A stretch of DNA of 50,615 bases from Planctomycetota bacterium (GTDB taxonomy: Bacteria; Planctomycetota; Phycisphaerae; Phycisphaerales; SM1A02). Shown piece by piece: positions 15,424 to 24,641 of the stretch; position 1 is the first letter of the stretch, and every line of letters begins with the position of its first letter. A program made the translations under genes and the position numbers. The stretch spans positions 1-50,615 of the forward strand of contig JADFIR010000020.1 in assembly GCA_022566535.1 (NCBI GenBank), in the 5' to 3' direction. The notes beneath the pieces are model-generated. The model had not been told where the DNA came from, ran no database searches, and saw nothing but the letters and a program-made list of their open reading frames with translations.

Positions 15424-16395
15424 ATGATAACCGTACATAAACCGAACAAATGGCTCATGCCCGCCCTGGTCACCTTCGATCAGCCCCCATCCTGGTGCAA
15501 CCGCGGCGGGCAACTGGACCGGTCGGCCTGCGTGGAGGTGCGGGTGTCGGAGGTCCGGCGCCTTGCCGGCTGCGTCATCCACCACGGGCGAGCCCGCCCG
15601 GATGGCCGCGGCCCCACCCAGCTCGTCACCCCGCTGCCCGATGAGCGCCGGGCCCGCAATCGCCACGGCCGTCTGGCGACCGGCGTGTGGACAATCTCCG
15701 CGCGGGACGTCGACCTGCTTCACGCCCGCCGCAAGCCGCGGATCCTCGCCGGCGATTGGCGAACCCGCCGCGCCGCCGTCATGTACCCGCCGTACTGCGA
15801 TCCACACGCCGCCTTTCCCCATCGCCTGCCACACAACGCTCCCGCCGCCCGGCCGATGGATGCCGCACTGGACGGCAATCCAAACAAGGGCGCCACTCGC
15901 ACCAAGATGATCGGCCTGCACCTGGATTGGTCCCAGCCGCTTCGCATCGAGAAATGGATCTTTGAGCATCGCATCCGCCCCGCCTACTACCTCATCTGTC
16001 CCGCGACGTTCATGCTCCACAACTCCCGTCCGCCTCCGACACGGGCGCGGGGGGTGCCGGTGAATGATCCGCGCCTCCCGCCGCTCTCGTCGTGCTCAGC
16101 CGGGCGCAAAGCGACCGGCTGCCCGCAGCGCACCTTAAAGCTGCTGCTTGTTCAGTGCACGGCGGCCGAAGATCGCGACGCCATGCTGGCGCAACTATGG
16201 ATCGACAGTTTGCCCGATCGCGTGCGAGCCTCACAGCGCGATACGATTCAGCGCTTGATGCAGCGCTACGGCCCCATCATGGAGCCGCGCACTTTGGTGT
16301 GTGCCCGCTGTCTCGGCGCCAGATACGGCAACCACCCGGAAACGGTCCGCCAGGGCTGGCGTCGCCGCATGGGAAAGCCCGATGCCAGGCCGTGA
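15424..16395 (+). CDS. Zinc-ribbon-like protein associated with a mobile element
   Basis: The 323-residue frame has a basic, Pro-rich first half without a recognisable fold. The middle reads LHLDWSQPLRIEKWIFEHRI, then YYLICP, a later KLLLVQC, and LVCARCLGARYGNH near the end. This spacing of Cys-containing segments resembles small treble-clef/zinc-ribbon proteins seen in prophages and integrative elements, which typically read CP.CGRR ... LYLP ... CRHCYGLRY. The last codons overlap the start of the integrase remnant. The annotation is tentative, and the first half could be non-native sequence. Confidence 0.45.
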   Translation: MITVHKPNKWLMPALVTFDQPPSWCNRGGQLDRSACVEVRVSEVRRLAGCVIHHGRARPDGRGPTQLVTPLPDERRARNRHGRLATGVWTISARDVDLLHARRKPRILAGDWRTRRAAVMYPPYCDPHAAFPHRLPHNAPAARPMDAALDGNPNKGATRTKMIGLHLDWSQPLRIEKWIFEHRIRPAYYLICPATFMLHNSRPPPTRARGVPVNDPRLPPLSSCSAGRKATGCPQRTLKLLLVQCTAAEDRDAMLAQLWIDSLPDRVRASQRDTIQRLMQRYGPIMEPRTLVCARCLGARYGNHPETVRQGWRRRMGKPDARP

Positions 16396-16532
16396 TGCGG
16401 CACAGCGACCCGAGCCTGACGGCGAACGTCTACACCGACCCGAAGCTGCTGGACGTGGCGGGAGCGCTGGAGGCGCTGCCGGGGCTCGACGGTTCTCCAA
16501 CTGGCCAGCCGACTGATGAAGCCTCGGCGTGA
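16386..16532 (+). pseudogene. Tyrosine recombinase (integrase) C-terminal remnant
   Basis: Forty-eight codons read QAVMRHSDPSLTANVYTD, PKLLDVAGALEALPGLDG, then a short tail and stop. This is the end of a phage-type tyrosine recombinase: the box II region (RHSDPSLT) followed by the catalytic Tyr in NVYTD. The DNA-binding and most catalytic residues (R, K, HxxR) are missing. The 5' break lies next to the zinc-ribbon gene. It marks the left part of a decayed integrative element whose right edge is probably the tRNA-Gly relic at 20685. Confidence 0.75.
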
Positions 16533-16879
16533 AGATCGACGAAGATCGGGCCCGAACCGACGATCCGTTGAATTGGGAGTCGCGGCGGAACGTCAACTCA
16601 TTGTTCGCAGAGATCTGGACAACTCCAGGTTGCGGCCCAGGTGGCATACTGAAGTCGCCCCGCCTTCGTCCGAGTCTGTGTCAAGTACAATGCATGTATG
16701 AGAGTCGCCGATCACTTCGTCGAGGATTCGACACTGGCATGGCCCCGTCCACGGTTCGCGATTACTCGAACCACTCAATCAACACCGCGTGGGGGCGAGC
16801 AGCCGAAGCTGTTCGTGGGCGCGGTCCTATTTGACCGCTCCTCATCACGGCAAGAGCACGTGGCCCAGGACGTCAGTGA
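16533..16879. other. Gap between the integrase remnant and the nuclease-like gene
   Basis: No convincing gene. On the minus strand GTCGGTTCGGGCCCGAT (about 16546-16562) resembles a tRNA T-arm with the conserved A58 changed to G, but no matching anticodon arm follows, so a tRNA is not supported. The promoter of the downstream 1185-aa gene must lie here; I cannot place it with confidence. Confidence 0.3.
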
Positions 16880-19800
16880 ATGACCGGCACTAGCTCTAAA
16901 CAGATCAGCAGTCCGTTCTCGACGGGAGGAGGCGGCACGAACTTCGAGCTTCAAGTCCAGGCATCATTCGTCGCGCTGATGCTGGCTGAGGGGTTTGCGC
17001 CATGCTTGCCGTGCCGACCGATTCAGAAGATCAAACTGCAGGGGCGATACGCTGGCTATGACGTTGACGACCTGATTGTTTTCACCGCAAACACTGACGG
17101 CTCCGACGCGCGCAAGCTCCTTGGGCAGATCAAGCACTCGATCTCGTTCACCGAGAGCGATACCGTGTTCGCCGAGGTAATTGCAGCGGCTTGGCGGGAC
17201 TTCAACAATCCGCGCGTGTTCAGAAGGGGGAAGGACGCAATAGCCCTCATCACTGGTCCGCTAAGTGCAACGGACATCGCTAGTGTGCGGACTCTGTTCG
17301 AGTGGGCGCGTTCGTCGGAGTCAGCGACAGAGTTCCTCACGAAGGTCGAGACAGCGAGAATCAGCAGCGACACAAAACGCAGCAAGCTGAAAGCCCTTCG
17401 AACGCACTTAGATACCGCTTCGGGGACTGCCGTTAGCGATGACGAGTTCTTTGCGTTTCTTCGGCACTTCCACCTACTGGGATATGATCTCGACATTCGG
17501 TCTGGCGTGATGCACGCCGTTCTGCACTCGCTGATCGGCCACTACTCGCGCGAGAACGCTGCAGGCATTTGGACACAGATCATCCAGGAGGTCATGGCTG
17601 CAAACCAGAGTGCGGGAACGATCATGCGCGAGTCGTTGCCGGATGACCTTCGGGATGCCTTTACAGGCCCAGAGCCACGGAGAATGCCCGAAACGCTTTC
17701 GCGGGCAGTTGCCCCACGCGAGGCGCACGCGTGGCAGACTTCAGAGTTTGCATCTGCACTTGTCGTGGCGAATCTGCTGGGCGCTTGGGACGAGAACGCG
17801 GATACCGACATGGCGATCGCAGCGCGGCTTGCTGGGGGAGACCGCGACGCCTGGTTGTCCTCGATGAGGGAAGTGCTGCAACTGCCGGACAGCCCAATCC
17901 ACCAGCAAAACGGGGTGTGGACCGTCCGGGATCGCGGCGGGCTATGGGAGGCGCTCGGATCCCGTGTATTCGATGAGCACCTCGATAATCTCAAAGATCG
18001 CGCCGAACTGGTCCTGCGGGAACGCGACCCGCAGTTTGAGCTGGATGCGGATAGCAGGTTCAGCGCGGCCATCTACGGGAAGGTCCTGAAGCATTCGTCT
18101 CACCTGCGGAGAGGGCTTGGCGAGAGCCTCGCGCTATTGGGATCGCGGCCCGAGCCGCTGACGAACTGTACGGAGGGCAATCCGAAGGCGACAGCGTTGC
18201 TCGCGGTTCGTGCGATCTTCCATGGAGCCGATTGGATCGGTTGGGGAAGCCTCAACGATGTGCTTCCGCTTCTCGCTGAAGCCGCCCCGGATGAGTTCTT
18301 GAGCGCGGTTGAGCACGCATTGGCCTCGACTCCATGTCCCTTCGACACGCTCTTCGCCGAGGAGGGCGCCGGTATCGCCGGTAGGATCTACTTGACCGGC
18401 CTGCTGTGGGCGCTAGAGACGATCGCATGGGAAGAGGACTTCCTCGTGCGTGCTGTTGTAGCACTCGGCGCGCTCGCGGAGCGCGATCCCGGAGGGCAAT
18501 GGGCAAACCGACCGTCAAACTCGCTTACGACCATTCTCCTCCCATGGCTCCCACAAACAGCTGCCTCGGTAGCTAAACGCAAGGTGGCGGTCGAGACGTT
18601 GCTGCGGGAATCGCCGGATGCTGCATGGTCGCTGCTGTTGAGCCTCCTCCCGACCAGAACGGGAGTATCCAGCGGCAGTCGGAAGCCCGTGTGGCGGAGA
18701 GCGATTCCGACAGATTGGAGGGATCGTCCTGCGCAGGAGGAATACTGGCAGCAAGTCGCAGGGTACGCCGACATAGCCGCGGACGTCGCCTTGGCCGACG
18801 TATCAAAGCTGACCCAGCTGATCCATCACTTGGACCAGTTGCCCAAGGCCGCCGTCACGAGGATCTTGACTCACCTTGCCTCTTCTGATGTGAGAGATGC
18901 CCCTGAAGGGGCCAGGCTCACGATCTGGAATTCACTGGTCGATCTCGCGAGGAAACACCGGCGATTTGAGGACGCTGACTGGGCGCTACCCGGCGAGGTC
19001 GTCGCAGAGATTGAGGCGACGGCAGCAGCGATTGAACCAGAAGAGCCGCAGGACCGGTGTCGCGAGCTGTTTGCTGGGCGCGACTGGGATCTATACGAAG
19101 AGACTGGTGATTGGCAGGAGCAGGAGAAAAGGCTCGAAGAGCGACGCCAGGATGTCCTGCGCGAGCTCCTTAGCGCCGACGGCGTCGACGCCGTGATCGC
19201 CTTTGGCGAGGTCATGGAGTCGCCAGCACAGGTCGGCTACTCACTCGGGTGCATCGGAGGGTCCGAACTCGAGAAGCGGATTCTTCCTGGACTGTTGGAC
19301 GCCGAGGACGACAGGCAGAAACACCTGGCTGCGGGATTCGTGTCCGGTAGCTTCAGGCAGCGCGGCTGGTCGTGGGTAGATTCGATCGACACTGCGGGAT
19401 GGTCGCAATCTCAGATCGGGCAGCTTCTGAGCTGCCTGCCGTCCGCAACCGAGACCTGGGAGCGCGCTGAGCGCCTTCTTGAAGAAGGAGCAGCCGAGTA
19501 TTGGACGCGGTGCGCGATCAACCCGTATCAAGCTGAGGGTGATCTATACACGGCAGTCGACAAGCTGCTTGAACATGGGCGGCCACGAGCAGCGATCGAC
19601 TGCTTGGCCCGACTCGGTGATGAGCAGGCGTTGGATGAGAAGCGAGCAGTGAGAGCACTTCTCAACGCGGTCTCGTCCAGCGAACCAACGTTCTCACTAC
19701 ATACGCATCACGTGTCCGAGGTCATTCGGGCGCTTCAGGAGGATCCAAGTGCCGACAAGGACGCGCTCTCGAAAGTCGAATGGGCATACCTGCCTCTGCT

Positions 19801-20437
19801 GAACAAGTACAATCGTGGTGCCCCGAAGACCTTGGAGCAGCGTCTCGCGTCTGATCCGTTGCTCTTCTGCGAAATGGTCCGGATGATCTTCCGTTCGAAG
19901 AGCGAGCAACCATCGGACACCGAACCCTCCGCTGAGCAGAAAGCCGCGGCGGAGAATGCGTATCGCCTGCTACAGGATTGGCAGACTCCGCCGGGAACCG
20001 ATTCTGCCGGCGGGTTTGACGGTGACGCGTTCAAGGAGTGGATGGATGCCGTTACGAAGTCTACAGAAGAGTCGGGTCATGTAGAAGTGGCACTGCACCA
20101 AGTAGGAGGAGTCCTACTGCACTGCCCTGCTGATCCCGACGGTCTCTGGATCCACCGCTCCGTTGCGGGCGTGCTCAATCAGTCCGATATGGAGGAGCTA
20201 CGGAGAGGTTACAGCATTGCGATCTACAATTCACGGGGAGCGCACTATGTTGATCCCACCGGCGCGCCGGAGTACGAGTTAGCTGCCAAGTACCGGACGA
20301 AAGCCGAGGAAGTCGAGAACGCAGGATACCAGCGCGTCGCCGCGATGCTGAGAGGTGTTGGGGACACATATGAGCGTGATGGGAAGTCCCTTGTTGCCCA
20401 ACACGCATCGGAAGTGAAGAGGGGTGACGCGGAATGA
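16880..20437 (+). CDS. Large protein with N-terminal PD-(D/E)XK-like nuclease signature and long helical-repeat region
   Basis: The protein has 1185 residues. The N terminus has a Gly-rich start (STGGGGTNFELQVQASFVAL) with Glu23 in the first helix, then GYDVDDLIVF (Asp63/Asp64) and LLGQIKHSISF (Gln83, Lys85). This E ... D ... QxK pattern is typical of restriction-endonuclease-fold enzymes used in several defence proteins. Residues from about 250 to the end are nearly all helical and solenoid-like, with motifs such as TGLLWALETIAWEEDFLVRA and TILLPWLPQTAASVAKRKV. I see no Walker A P-loop, so unlike many such proteins it seems to lack an NTPase. It lies alone between integrase remnants and a tRNA relic. 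A defence role is inferred. It overlaps the next frame by ATGA. Confidence 0.7.
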   Translation: MTGTSSKQISSPFSTGGGGTNFELQVQASFVALMLAEGFAPCLPCRPIQKIKLQGRYAGYDVDDLIVFTANTDGSDARKLLGQIKHSISFTESDTVFAEVIAAAWRDFNNPRVFRRGKDAIALITGPLSATDIASVRTLFEWARSSESATEFLTKVETARISSDTKRSKLKALRTHLDTASGTAVSDDEFFAFLRHFHLLGYDLDIRSGVMHAVLHSLIGHYSRENAAGIWTQIIQEVMAANQSAGTIMRESLPDDLRDAFTGPEPRRMPETLSRAVAPREAHAWQTSEFASALVVANLLGAWDENADTDMAIAARLAGGDRDAWLSSMREVLQLPDSPIHQQNGVWTVRDRGGLWEALGSRVFDEHLDNLKDRAELVLRERDPQFELDADSRFSAAIYGKVLKHSSHLRRGLGESLALLGSRPEPLTNCTEGNPKATALLAVRAIFHGADWIGWGSLNDVLPLLAEAAPDEFLSAVEHALASTPCPFDTLFAEEGAGIAGRIYLTGLLWALETIAWEEDFLVRAVVALGALAERDPGGQWANRPSNSLTTILLPWLPQTAASVAKRKVAVETLLRESPDAAWSLLLSLLPTRTGVSSGSRKPVWRRAIPTDWRDRPAQEEYWQQVAGYADIAADVALADVSKLTQLIHHLDQLPKAAVTRILTHLASSDVRDAPEGARLTIWNSLVDLARKHRRFEDADWALPGEVVAEIEATAAAIEPEEPQDRCRELFAGRDWDLYEETGDWQEQEKRLEERRQDVLRELLSADGVDAVIAFGEVMESPAQVGYSLGCIGGSELEKRILPGLLDAEDDRQKHLAAGFVSGSFRQRGWSWVDSIDTAGWSQSQIGQLLSCLPSATETWERAERLLEEGAAEYWTRCAINPYQAEGDLYTAVDKLLEHGRPRAAIDCLARLGDEQALDEKRAVRALLNAVSSSEPTFSLHTHHVSEVIRALQEDPSADKDALSKVEWAYLPLLNKYNRGAPKTLEQRLASDPLLFCEMVRMIFRSKSEQPSDTEPSAEQKAAAENAYRLLQDWQTPPGTDSAGGFDGDAFKEWMDAVTKSTEESGHVEVALHQVGGVLLHCPADPDGLWIHRSVAGVLNQSDMEELRRGYSIAIYNSRGAHYVDPTGAPEYELAAKYRTKAEEVENAGYQRVAAMLRGVGDTYERDGKSLVAQHASEVKRGDAE

Positions 20438-20778
20438 ACCCCGAGCAGAACGAAGCCCATGCAAGGAAATCGTCACGCTCGACGGTCACACCTTGCACCG
20501 CCACTTGCACAAGCGCTTGCACAGACGACCGTACACGCGCGTCACACGCCGTCAACTCCGGGCAACTCGCCGTCCGCCCGCCATCGACCCGGCATTTCGG
20601 CCGAACTCGCGCAAGTGAAGCCCGTTGCAAGAGAAATCCGCCGCTGACCTCCCTGGTCAACGGCGGTCAACTTCCGGGGGCAAAGCGGGTGACGGGACTC
20701 GAACTCGCGACAATTCAGCTTGGGAAACTGAAGCAGTCCGCGGCGAGGGTAGCGCGTATCACGCGGGGCTGGGCATGA
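20434..20778 (+). CDS. Short frame resembling an integrase C-terminal tail, running into the tRNA relic
   Basis: An ATG overlapping the preceding stop (ATGA at 20434-20437) opens 114 codons. The composition is Ser/Thr/Cys/Arg-rich (TPCTATCTSACTDDRTRASH), then KRNPPLTSLVNGG and RVTGLELATIQLGKL. The last part is encoded by the tRNA-Gly relic, as happens when recombinase genes end in their attachment site, and the middle resembles the unstructured tails of planctomycete-type integrases. If so, the 1185-aa gene may sit between the core and tail of one integrase. It could also be a non-coding frame. Confidence 0.35.
   Translation: MNPEQNEAHARKSSRSTVTPCTATCTSACTDDRTRASHAVNSGQLAVRPPSTRHFGRTRASEARCKRNPPLTSLVNGGQLPGAKRVTGLELATIQLGKLKQSAARVARITRGWA
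20685..20734 (-). other. 3' half of a tRNA-Gly(CCC), probable attachment-site relic
   Basis: The minus strand reads CTTCAGTTTCCCAAGCTGAA, an anticodon arm with a CCC anticodon in the loop TTCCCAA. It is followed by a T-arm with GAGTTCGAGTCCCGT and an acceptor strand CACCCGC. The 5' half (acceptor GCGGGTG and D-arm) is absent upstream and the T-stem has a mismatch, so this is not a functional tRNA. Partial 3' tRNA copies are the usual footprint of tyrosine-recombinase integration. It lies 25 bp past the ftsH stop and bounds the island on the right. Confidence 0.7.
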
Positions 20779-22837
20779 CGTCGCCGGTGGGCTCTTCGCC
20801 GGATGGTTCGTCTGAAGCGGGCTTGGCCTGGGCGGGGGGCGCGGCGGTCTGGGCGGCCTCCTTCTCCAGCAGCTCGGCGACCGTGGGCTTGTCCAGCCGA
20901 TCGCCGCGCACAAGCCGCATGACCTCTTCGCCCTGAAGGGTCTCATACTTCAAGAGCGCTTCGGCGATGGCCGTTGCCTGGTCCCAATTCTCTTCGATGA
21001 TGTGCTCGGCGTCGGCGTAAGCCTCGTCGATGAGGCGCTTGACCTCCTCGTCGATGATCCGTGCCGTCTCGTCGGAGTAGTCGCGCTCGGGAATGAGCAC
21101 CTCGCGGCCATCGGTGCCGGCGTAATGGACAAACCCCAGCCGGTCGGACATGCCCCATTGGAGGATCATGTGCCGGGCGAACTGGGTGGCCTGCTGGATA
21201 TCCATGGCCGCGCCGGAGGAGATGTCGCCGGTCTTGCGCTTCTCAGCGATGCGCCCTCCGCAAAGAACCTGCATCGTGTCCCGCAAGTACCGGCGCCCGA
21301 AGCCATAACGATCCTTTTCGGGCAAGCTGAAAGTGGCGCCGATGGCCTGGCCGCGAGGAATGATCGTCACCTTGTGGAGGGGATCGGCGTGCTTGGCCAG
21401 GGACTGAACGAGGGCGTGCCCGGCTTCGTGATAGGCGGTGGCCACCCGTTCCTCTTCTTCGATCTTTCGGCTGGTGCGAGCCCGACCGAAGCGGACCTTG
21501 TCGCGGGCTTCCTCCAGGTCGGCCATCTCCACGTAGTCTTTGTCGGCCATGGTGGCGAGGATGGCGGCTTCGTTGATGACGGCGGCAAGATCGGCCCCGG
21601 AGAACATCGGCGTTCCCCGGGCCAGGCGCTCCAGGTCCAGCCCCGGCTCCATCTTTACCTTTTTGGTGTGCACGGCGAGGATTTGTTTGCGGCCCAGCAG
21701 ATCCGGCAGGGGCACGACCACCTGTCGGTCGAACCGGCCGGGGCGGGTCAACGCGGGATCGAGCACGTCGGCTCGGTTGGTCGCGGCGATGACGATCACC
21801 TGATCGTTGGCTTCGAAGCCGTCCATCTCGACGAGAATGGCGTTGAGCGTCTGCTCGCGCTCGTCATGGCCGCCGGTGGTGAATCCGCCGCCGCGGCGCC
21901 GCCCGACCGCGTCGATCTCGTCGAGGAAGATGATGCAGGGAGAGTTGTCCTTGGCCTGCTTGAACAGATCGCGCACCCGGCTGGCGCCAACGCCGACGAA
22001 CATCTCCACGAAGTCCGATCCGGAGATGGAGAAGAACGGAACGTCGGCCTGGCCGGCGATCGCCTTGGCCAGCAGGGTTTTGCCGCACCCGGGCGGACCC
22101 ACCAAGAGCACGCCGCGGGGTATTCGGCCGCCGAGTCGTTGAAACTTTTTCGGAGCCTTGAGAAACTCGACAACCTCCTCGACTTCCTCCTTGGCCTCAT
22201 CGACGCCGGCCACATCGTGGAACGTGACGCTGACGCTCTCCTTGGTGGCCATCCGGTGCCGGGACTTGCCGAAGCTCCCGAGCATGCCTCCCGGGCCGGC
22301 CCCGGCGGAGCGCATCGAGCGGGCGATGAAGAACCAGATCAGCAGGATCAACAGAATGAACGGGGCAAGGGTGATCAGCAGTTGCACCCACACGCTTGTG
22401 CCGGTGTCAGCCTTCCAGTTCACGGGCATGGTGTCGAGCTGGTTGAGATAGAACTCGCGATTGGCCGCGTCAATGCGGACCCACGCTCGGGTGCCTTCTT
22501 CGCTGGGCGGGAGTCCCTCGATGCTGCCGGGTTTCATGACCGCGGTGATGCGGTCATCGTGTACGACGACCACTTCGCCGTTCTTGATGTGGCCGTGCTC
22601 GACGTGGAGCTTGAACTCCCGCCAGCTTTCGATTTCGACGCCTCCTCCCTTGGTGCCGTTGAGCAGCACGAACAGCATGATCAACAGGGCGAGAATCATC
22701 ACCCAGCTCATCAGGCCGCGGCTGAGCTTCACCGGAGGCGGGGGCATGGGCCCCTTGCCGCCACCGCTGCCGCCGCTTCCTTCGGGTGGTGGGGTGTCCG
22801 GCGACTTGTGGTCAGCTTTCTTGGGATTCTCTGCCAT
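20759..22837 (-). CDS. ftsH: ATP-dependent zinc metalloprotease FtsH
   Basis: This 692-residue inner-membrane AAA protease degrades misfolded and regulatory membrane proteins. A Pro/Gly-rich cytoplasmic N terminus precedes a first membrane helix (44-60). A periplasmic domain and a second helix (152-171) follow, then the AAA module: Walker A GPPGCGKT 247-254, Walker B IIFLDEID 302-309 and the SRH with [19 protein letters not shown]. The zinc site HEAGH is at 470-474. The pore motif [14 protein letters not shown] is intact. The C-terminal tail is Ala/Pro/Glu-rich. The Gly/Pro-rich N-terminal extension of about 40 residues is longer than in E. coli. It is the last gene of a three-gene minus-strand group with lptE and a TPR gene. 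Confidence 0.96.
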   Translation of the reverse strand: MAENPKKADHKSPDTPPPEGSGGSGGGKGPMPPPPVKLSRGLMSWVMILALLIMLFVLLNGTKGGGVEIESWREFKLHVEHGHIKNGEVVVVHDDRITAVMKPGSIEGLPPSEEGTRAWVRIDAANREFYLNQLDTMPVNWKADTGTSVWVQLLITLAPFILLILLIWFFIARSMRSAGAGPGGMLGSFGKSRHRMATKESVSVTFHDVAGVDEAKEEVEEVVEFLKAPKKFQRLGGRIPRGVLLVGPPGCGKTLLAKAIAGQADVPFFSISGSDFVEMFVGVGASRVRDLFKQAKDNSPCIIFLDEIDAVGRRRGGGFTTGGHDEREQTLNAILVEMDGFEANDQVIVIAATNRADVLDPALTRPGRFDRQVVVPLPDLLGRKQILAVHTKKVKMEPGLDLERLARGTPMFSGADLAAVINEAAILATMADKDYVEMADLEEARDKVRFGRARTSRKIEEEERVATAYHEAGHALVQSLAKHADPLHKVTIIPRGQAIGATFSLPEKDRYGFGRRYLRDTMQVLCGGRIAEKRKTGDISSGAAMDIQQATQFARHMILQWGMSDRLGFVHYAGTDGREVLIPERDYSDETARIIDEEVKRLIDEAYADAEHIIEENWDQATAIAEALLKYETLQGEEVMRLVRGDRLDKPTVAELLEKEAAQTAAPPAQAKPASDEPSGEEPTGDVMPSPA

Positions 22838-22878
22838 GTGGATTGCTTTGGCCTATCAGGCACGGGGCGGGGCGTCGA

Positions 22879-23403
22879 TCACCACTGTGCCCGCATTTCG
22901 GAGACGACGTCCCGAGCCAGACGTTGTACGACGGCGAACTCGCCCAGTTCAATTGCCTCACCGGTCGGCCTGGAAGGCACGAACAGGCCGTGGCCGGTAA
23001 ACGACTCGCGCCCAAGCAGCGGCTCATCCGTGCGCAAATCCCTCCACTGAAAGTCGATCGTCACGCTGATGATGACTTCTTCACTCAATCCCGTAAGCCG
23101 AGACTTGGAGAGTTGGTCTCTCTCAACGTTGCGGATTCGTCCGGTAAGAATGCTATTCGCACGGTCGGCTGAAGTCACCTTGTACGGGGTCCGGGCCTCG
23201 ATCTCCTTGATCAGCGCATCAGCGAGTTCGAATTCCAGATCGCGGTGAAACGTGCGGTTGTCGAAAATCTCGACGGCGATGGTGGTCACGCCCGTTGGAA
23301 ACGGCGATACAGCGGCGTACCCTTGCGTGGGATCGGAGGCACAACTCCCGATCGGCAGCGCCAAGAGCCCGCCGATGACACACCCAACGCCAAGCCGCGT
23401 CAC
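22879..23403 (-). CDS. lptE: LPS-assembly lipoprotein LptE family
   Basis: The protein has 174 residues. The signal peptide ends in the lipobox PIGSC (Cys about 21). The body reads VTTIAVEIFDNRTFHRDLEF then ELADALIKEIEARTPYKVTS, the conserved LptE core (IAVPxFxNxT ... LExxLTxAIxxEI...Y.V). LptE plugs the LptD barrel that inserts lipopolysaccharide in the outer membrane. This supports a Gram-negative, LPS-bearing host. The GTG start at 23401-23403 overlaps the stop of the upstream TPR gene (GTGA), so the two are translationally coupled; ftsH starts 41 bp downstream. Confidence 0.8.
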   Translation of the reverse strand: MTRLGVGCVIGGLLALPIGSCASDPTQGYAAVSPFPTGVTTIAVEIFDNRTFHRDLEFELADALIKEIEARTPYKVTSADRANSILTGRIRNVERDQLSKSRLTGLSEEVIISVTIDFQWRDLRTDEPLLGRESFTGHGLFVPSRPTGEAIELGEFAVVQRLARDVVSEMRAQW

Positions 23404-24491
23404 GGCGCGTCACTCCCAGAGGCGGGCGCCGCGGGGTCCTCGGCGCGCTCATCTGTTTCGATCGCCTCCGGGCCCAGCAGAGCTCCGCGAAGCGCCCGGT
23501 AGTCCGGCGCGTCGTGCAGTACGCCGGGCGGGAGCTTGGGCAGAATCTGATCAAGCAAGCGCAACGCGTCTGTGGCCGCAACCGATCGAGGATACCGCCG
23601 CAGCAGCCGGCGGAGAGTCAATTCCGCCGCCACGGGATCGTTGGTCCTGCGGTACCACTGAGCGGTCAGCAGCAGCTTGCGACCGTCTGATTCGTCAAGG
23701 CGACTCAGCAGGGCATGGGCTCCAACGCGCTCGGCGGTGGCCGGCTCCAGGGTGATCAACTCTTGCAATCGCTGGCGGGCCTCGAGCAGTCCGGCCGCGT
23801 CGAAGCGGGGGCCCTTGAACGTGGCGAGATGCGCGTAGATCAGCCGGCGCCTTGCTTTGCTGATCAGGCGCGAGTTCGGATGATTCTCGATGAAGATGGA
23901 GTACATATCGACGGCTAGCTCCATCTTGCGGCGCTGGAAGTAGAAGTCGGCCAGTTGCATCGCGGCCTGCTCGGCCAGGCGGCTGCCTGGCAAGCGCTCC
24001 TGGATGCGAATGAGCAGTTCCTCCGCCTCGTCTTCGGCGCTGAGGATTCGCATCCCCCACAGCTTCCGCTTGGTGCCGGTGGCGTAGAGAGTGGCGATCT
24101 CCAGCTCGCGTTGAAGGGCGGTCACGAACGCTTCGGTGGCGGTGAACACCCGCGCGACGTACTCGTAGTCAAACAGCGCTTCATAGTATTTCTCCTGGGC
24201 TCGAAGGGCATCGCCACGGATCAGATACGCCTCGGGCAGTAGCGGGTGGCGGTCGTGGCGCTCAATCCAGTTGGCGGCGAGGATCTCGGCACGTTCGGCA
24301 TCGCCCTTGGCCAGCGTGCGGCGAGCCAGGGCCAACTCGCCTTGGGGAGTCGCGGGGTCGATGGATTCTCCAGCCTGCCAGGTGTCCTCGTCGGAGAGGA
24401 TGTACTGCTGTTGGCCGAAAGCCGCCGGGCTGATGATTCCGTCGGCCAAGGTGATACAAAGAAGCCCCGTCGCGGCAGCGGCAAACTGCAT
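23400..24491 (-). CDS. Secreted TPR-repeat protein, BamD/YbgF-like
   Basis: The protein has 363 residues. An N-terminal signal peptide (hydrophobic 3-16, then SPAAFGQQQ) lacks a clear lipobox. Tetratricopeptide repeats fill the rest: GELALARRTLAKGDAERAEI, LLPEAYLIRGDALRAQEKYY, AEQAAMQLADFYFQRRKMEL and AVDMYSIFIENHPNSRLISK. The spacing and the YPRS-type inter-repeat turns match outer-membrane assembly lipoproteins such as BamD. The C terminus is an acidic, Pro/Ala tail. Coupling with lptE fits an envelope-assembly job. Its exact partner is unknown. Confidence 0.7.
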   Translation of the reverse strand: MQFAAAATGLLCITLADGIISPAAFGQQQYILSDEDTWQAGESIDPATPQGELALARRTLAKGDAERAEILAANWIERHDRHPLLPEAYLIRGDALRAQEKYYEALFDYEYVARVFTATEAFVTALQRELEIATLYATGTKRKLWGMRILSAEDEAEELLIRIQERLPGSRLAEQAAMQLADFYFQRRKMELAVDMYSIFIENHPNSRLISKARRRLIYAHLATFKGPRFDAAGLLEARQRLQELITLEPATAERVGAHALLSRLDESDGRKLLLTAQWYRRTNDPVAAELTLRRLLRRYPRSVAATDALRLLDQILPKLPPGVLHDAPDYRALRGALLGPEAIETDERAEDPAAPASGSDAP

Positions 24492-24558
24492 GGCATGATG
24501 GTACGTTGCACCGTCCGGTCGCTCAATTCAGCCGGAAGGCTTGAGGCTTGCAGGCTCG

Positions 24559-24586
24559 CGTTTCGCCGGCGGGCTTGCCCCGCCGC
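24559..24586 (+). repeat. REP-like hairpin repeat, family C copy 1
   Basis: This 28-bp unit contains CGGCGGGC and GCCCCGCCG around a TT loop, preceded by CGTTTCG. It matches the reverse complement of 30651-30678 with one mismatch. It lies in the divergent gap between the TPR gene and the lipid-kinase gene. Confidence 0.7.
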
Positions 24587-24641
24587 GAAGTGACCCCCCG
24601 GCAGAGCCTGCGACCAACGGGGCTGCGTGGAAGTTGGCGCC

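Noticed and set aside
16541..16620. A second tRNA relic on the minus strand near the integrase remnant
   Set aside because: Only a T-arm-like stretch can be drawn. No anticodon stem pairs next to it.
16880..20437. A STAND/NACHT NTPase domain in the 1185-aa protein
   Set aside because: I could not find a GxxxxGK(S/T) motif or a convincing Walker B, so I did not claim an ATPase.
20685..20760. A complete tRNA-Gly gene
   Set aside because: The acceptor 5' strand and D-arm are missing upstream of the anticodon arm, and the T-stem has a mismatch.
21002..23050. A 682-codon open frame on the plus strand opposite ftsH and lptE
   Set aside because: It is antisense to clearly homologous ftsH and lptE along its length. 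High-GC DNA routinely leaves the antisense frame open, and the translation shows no family features.
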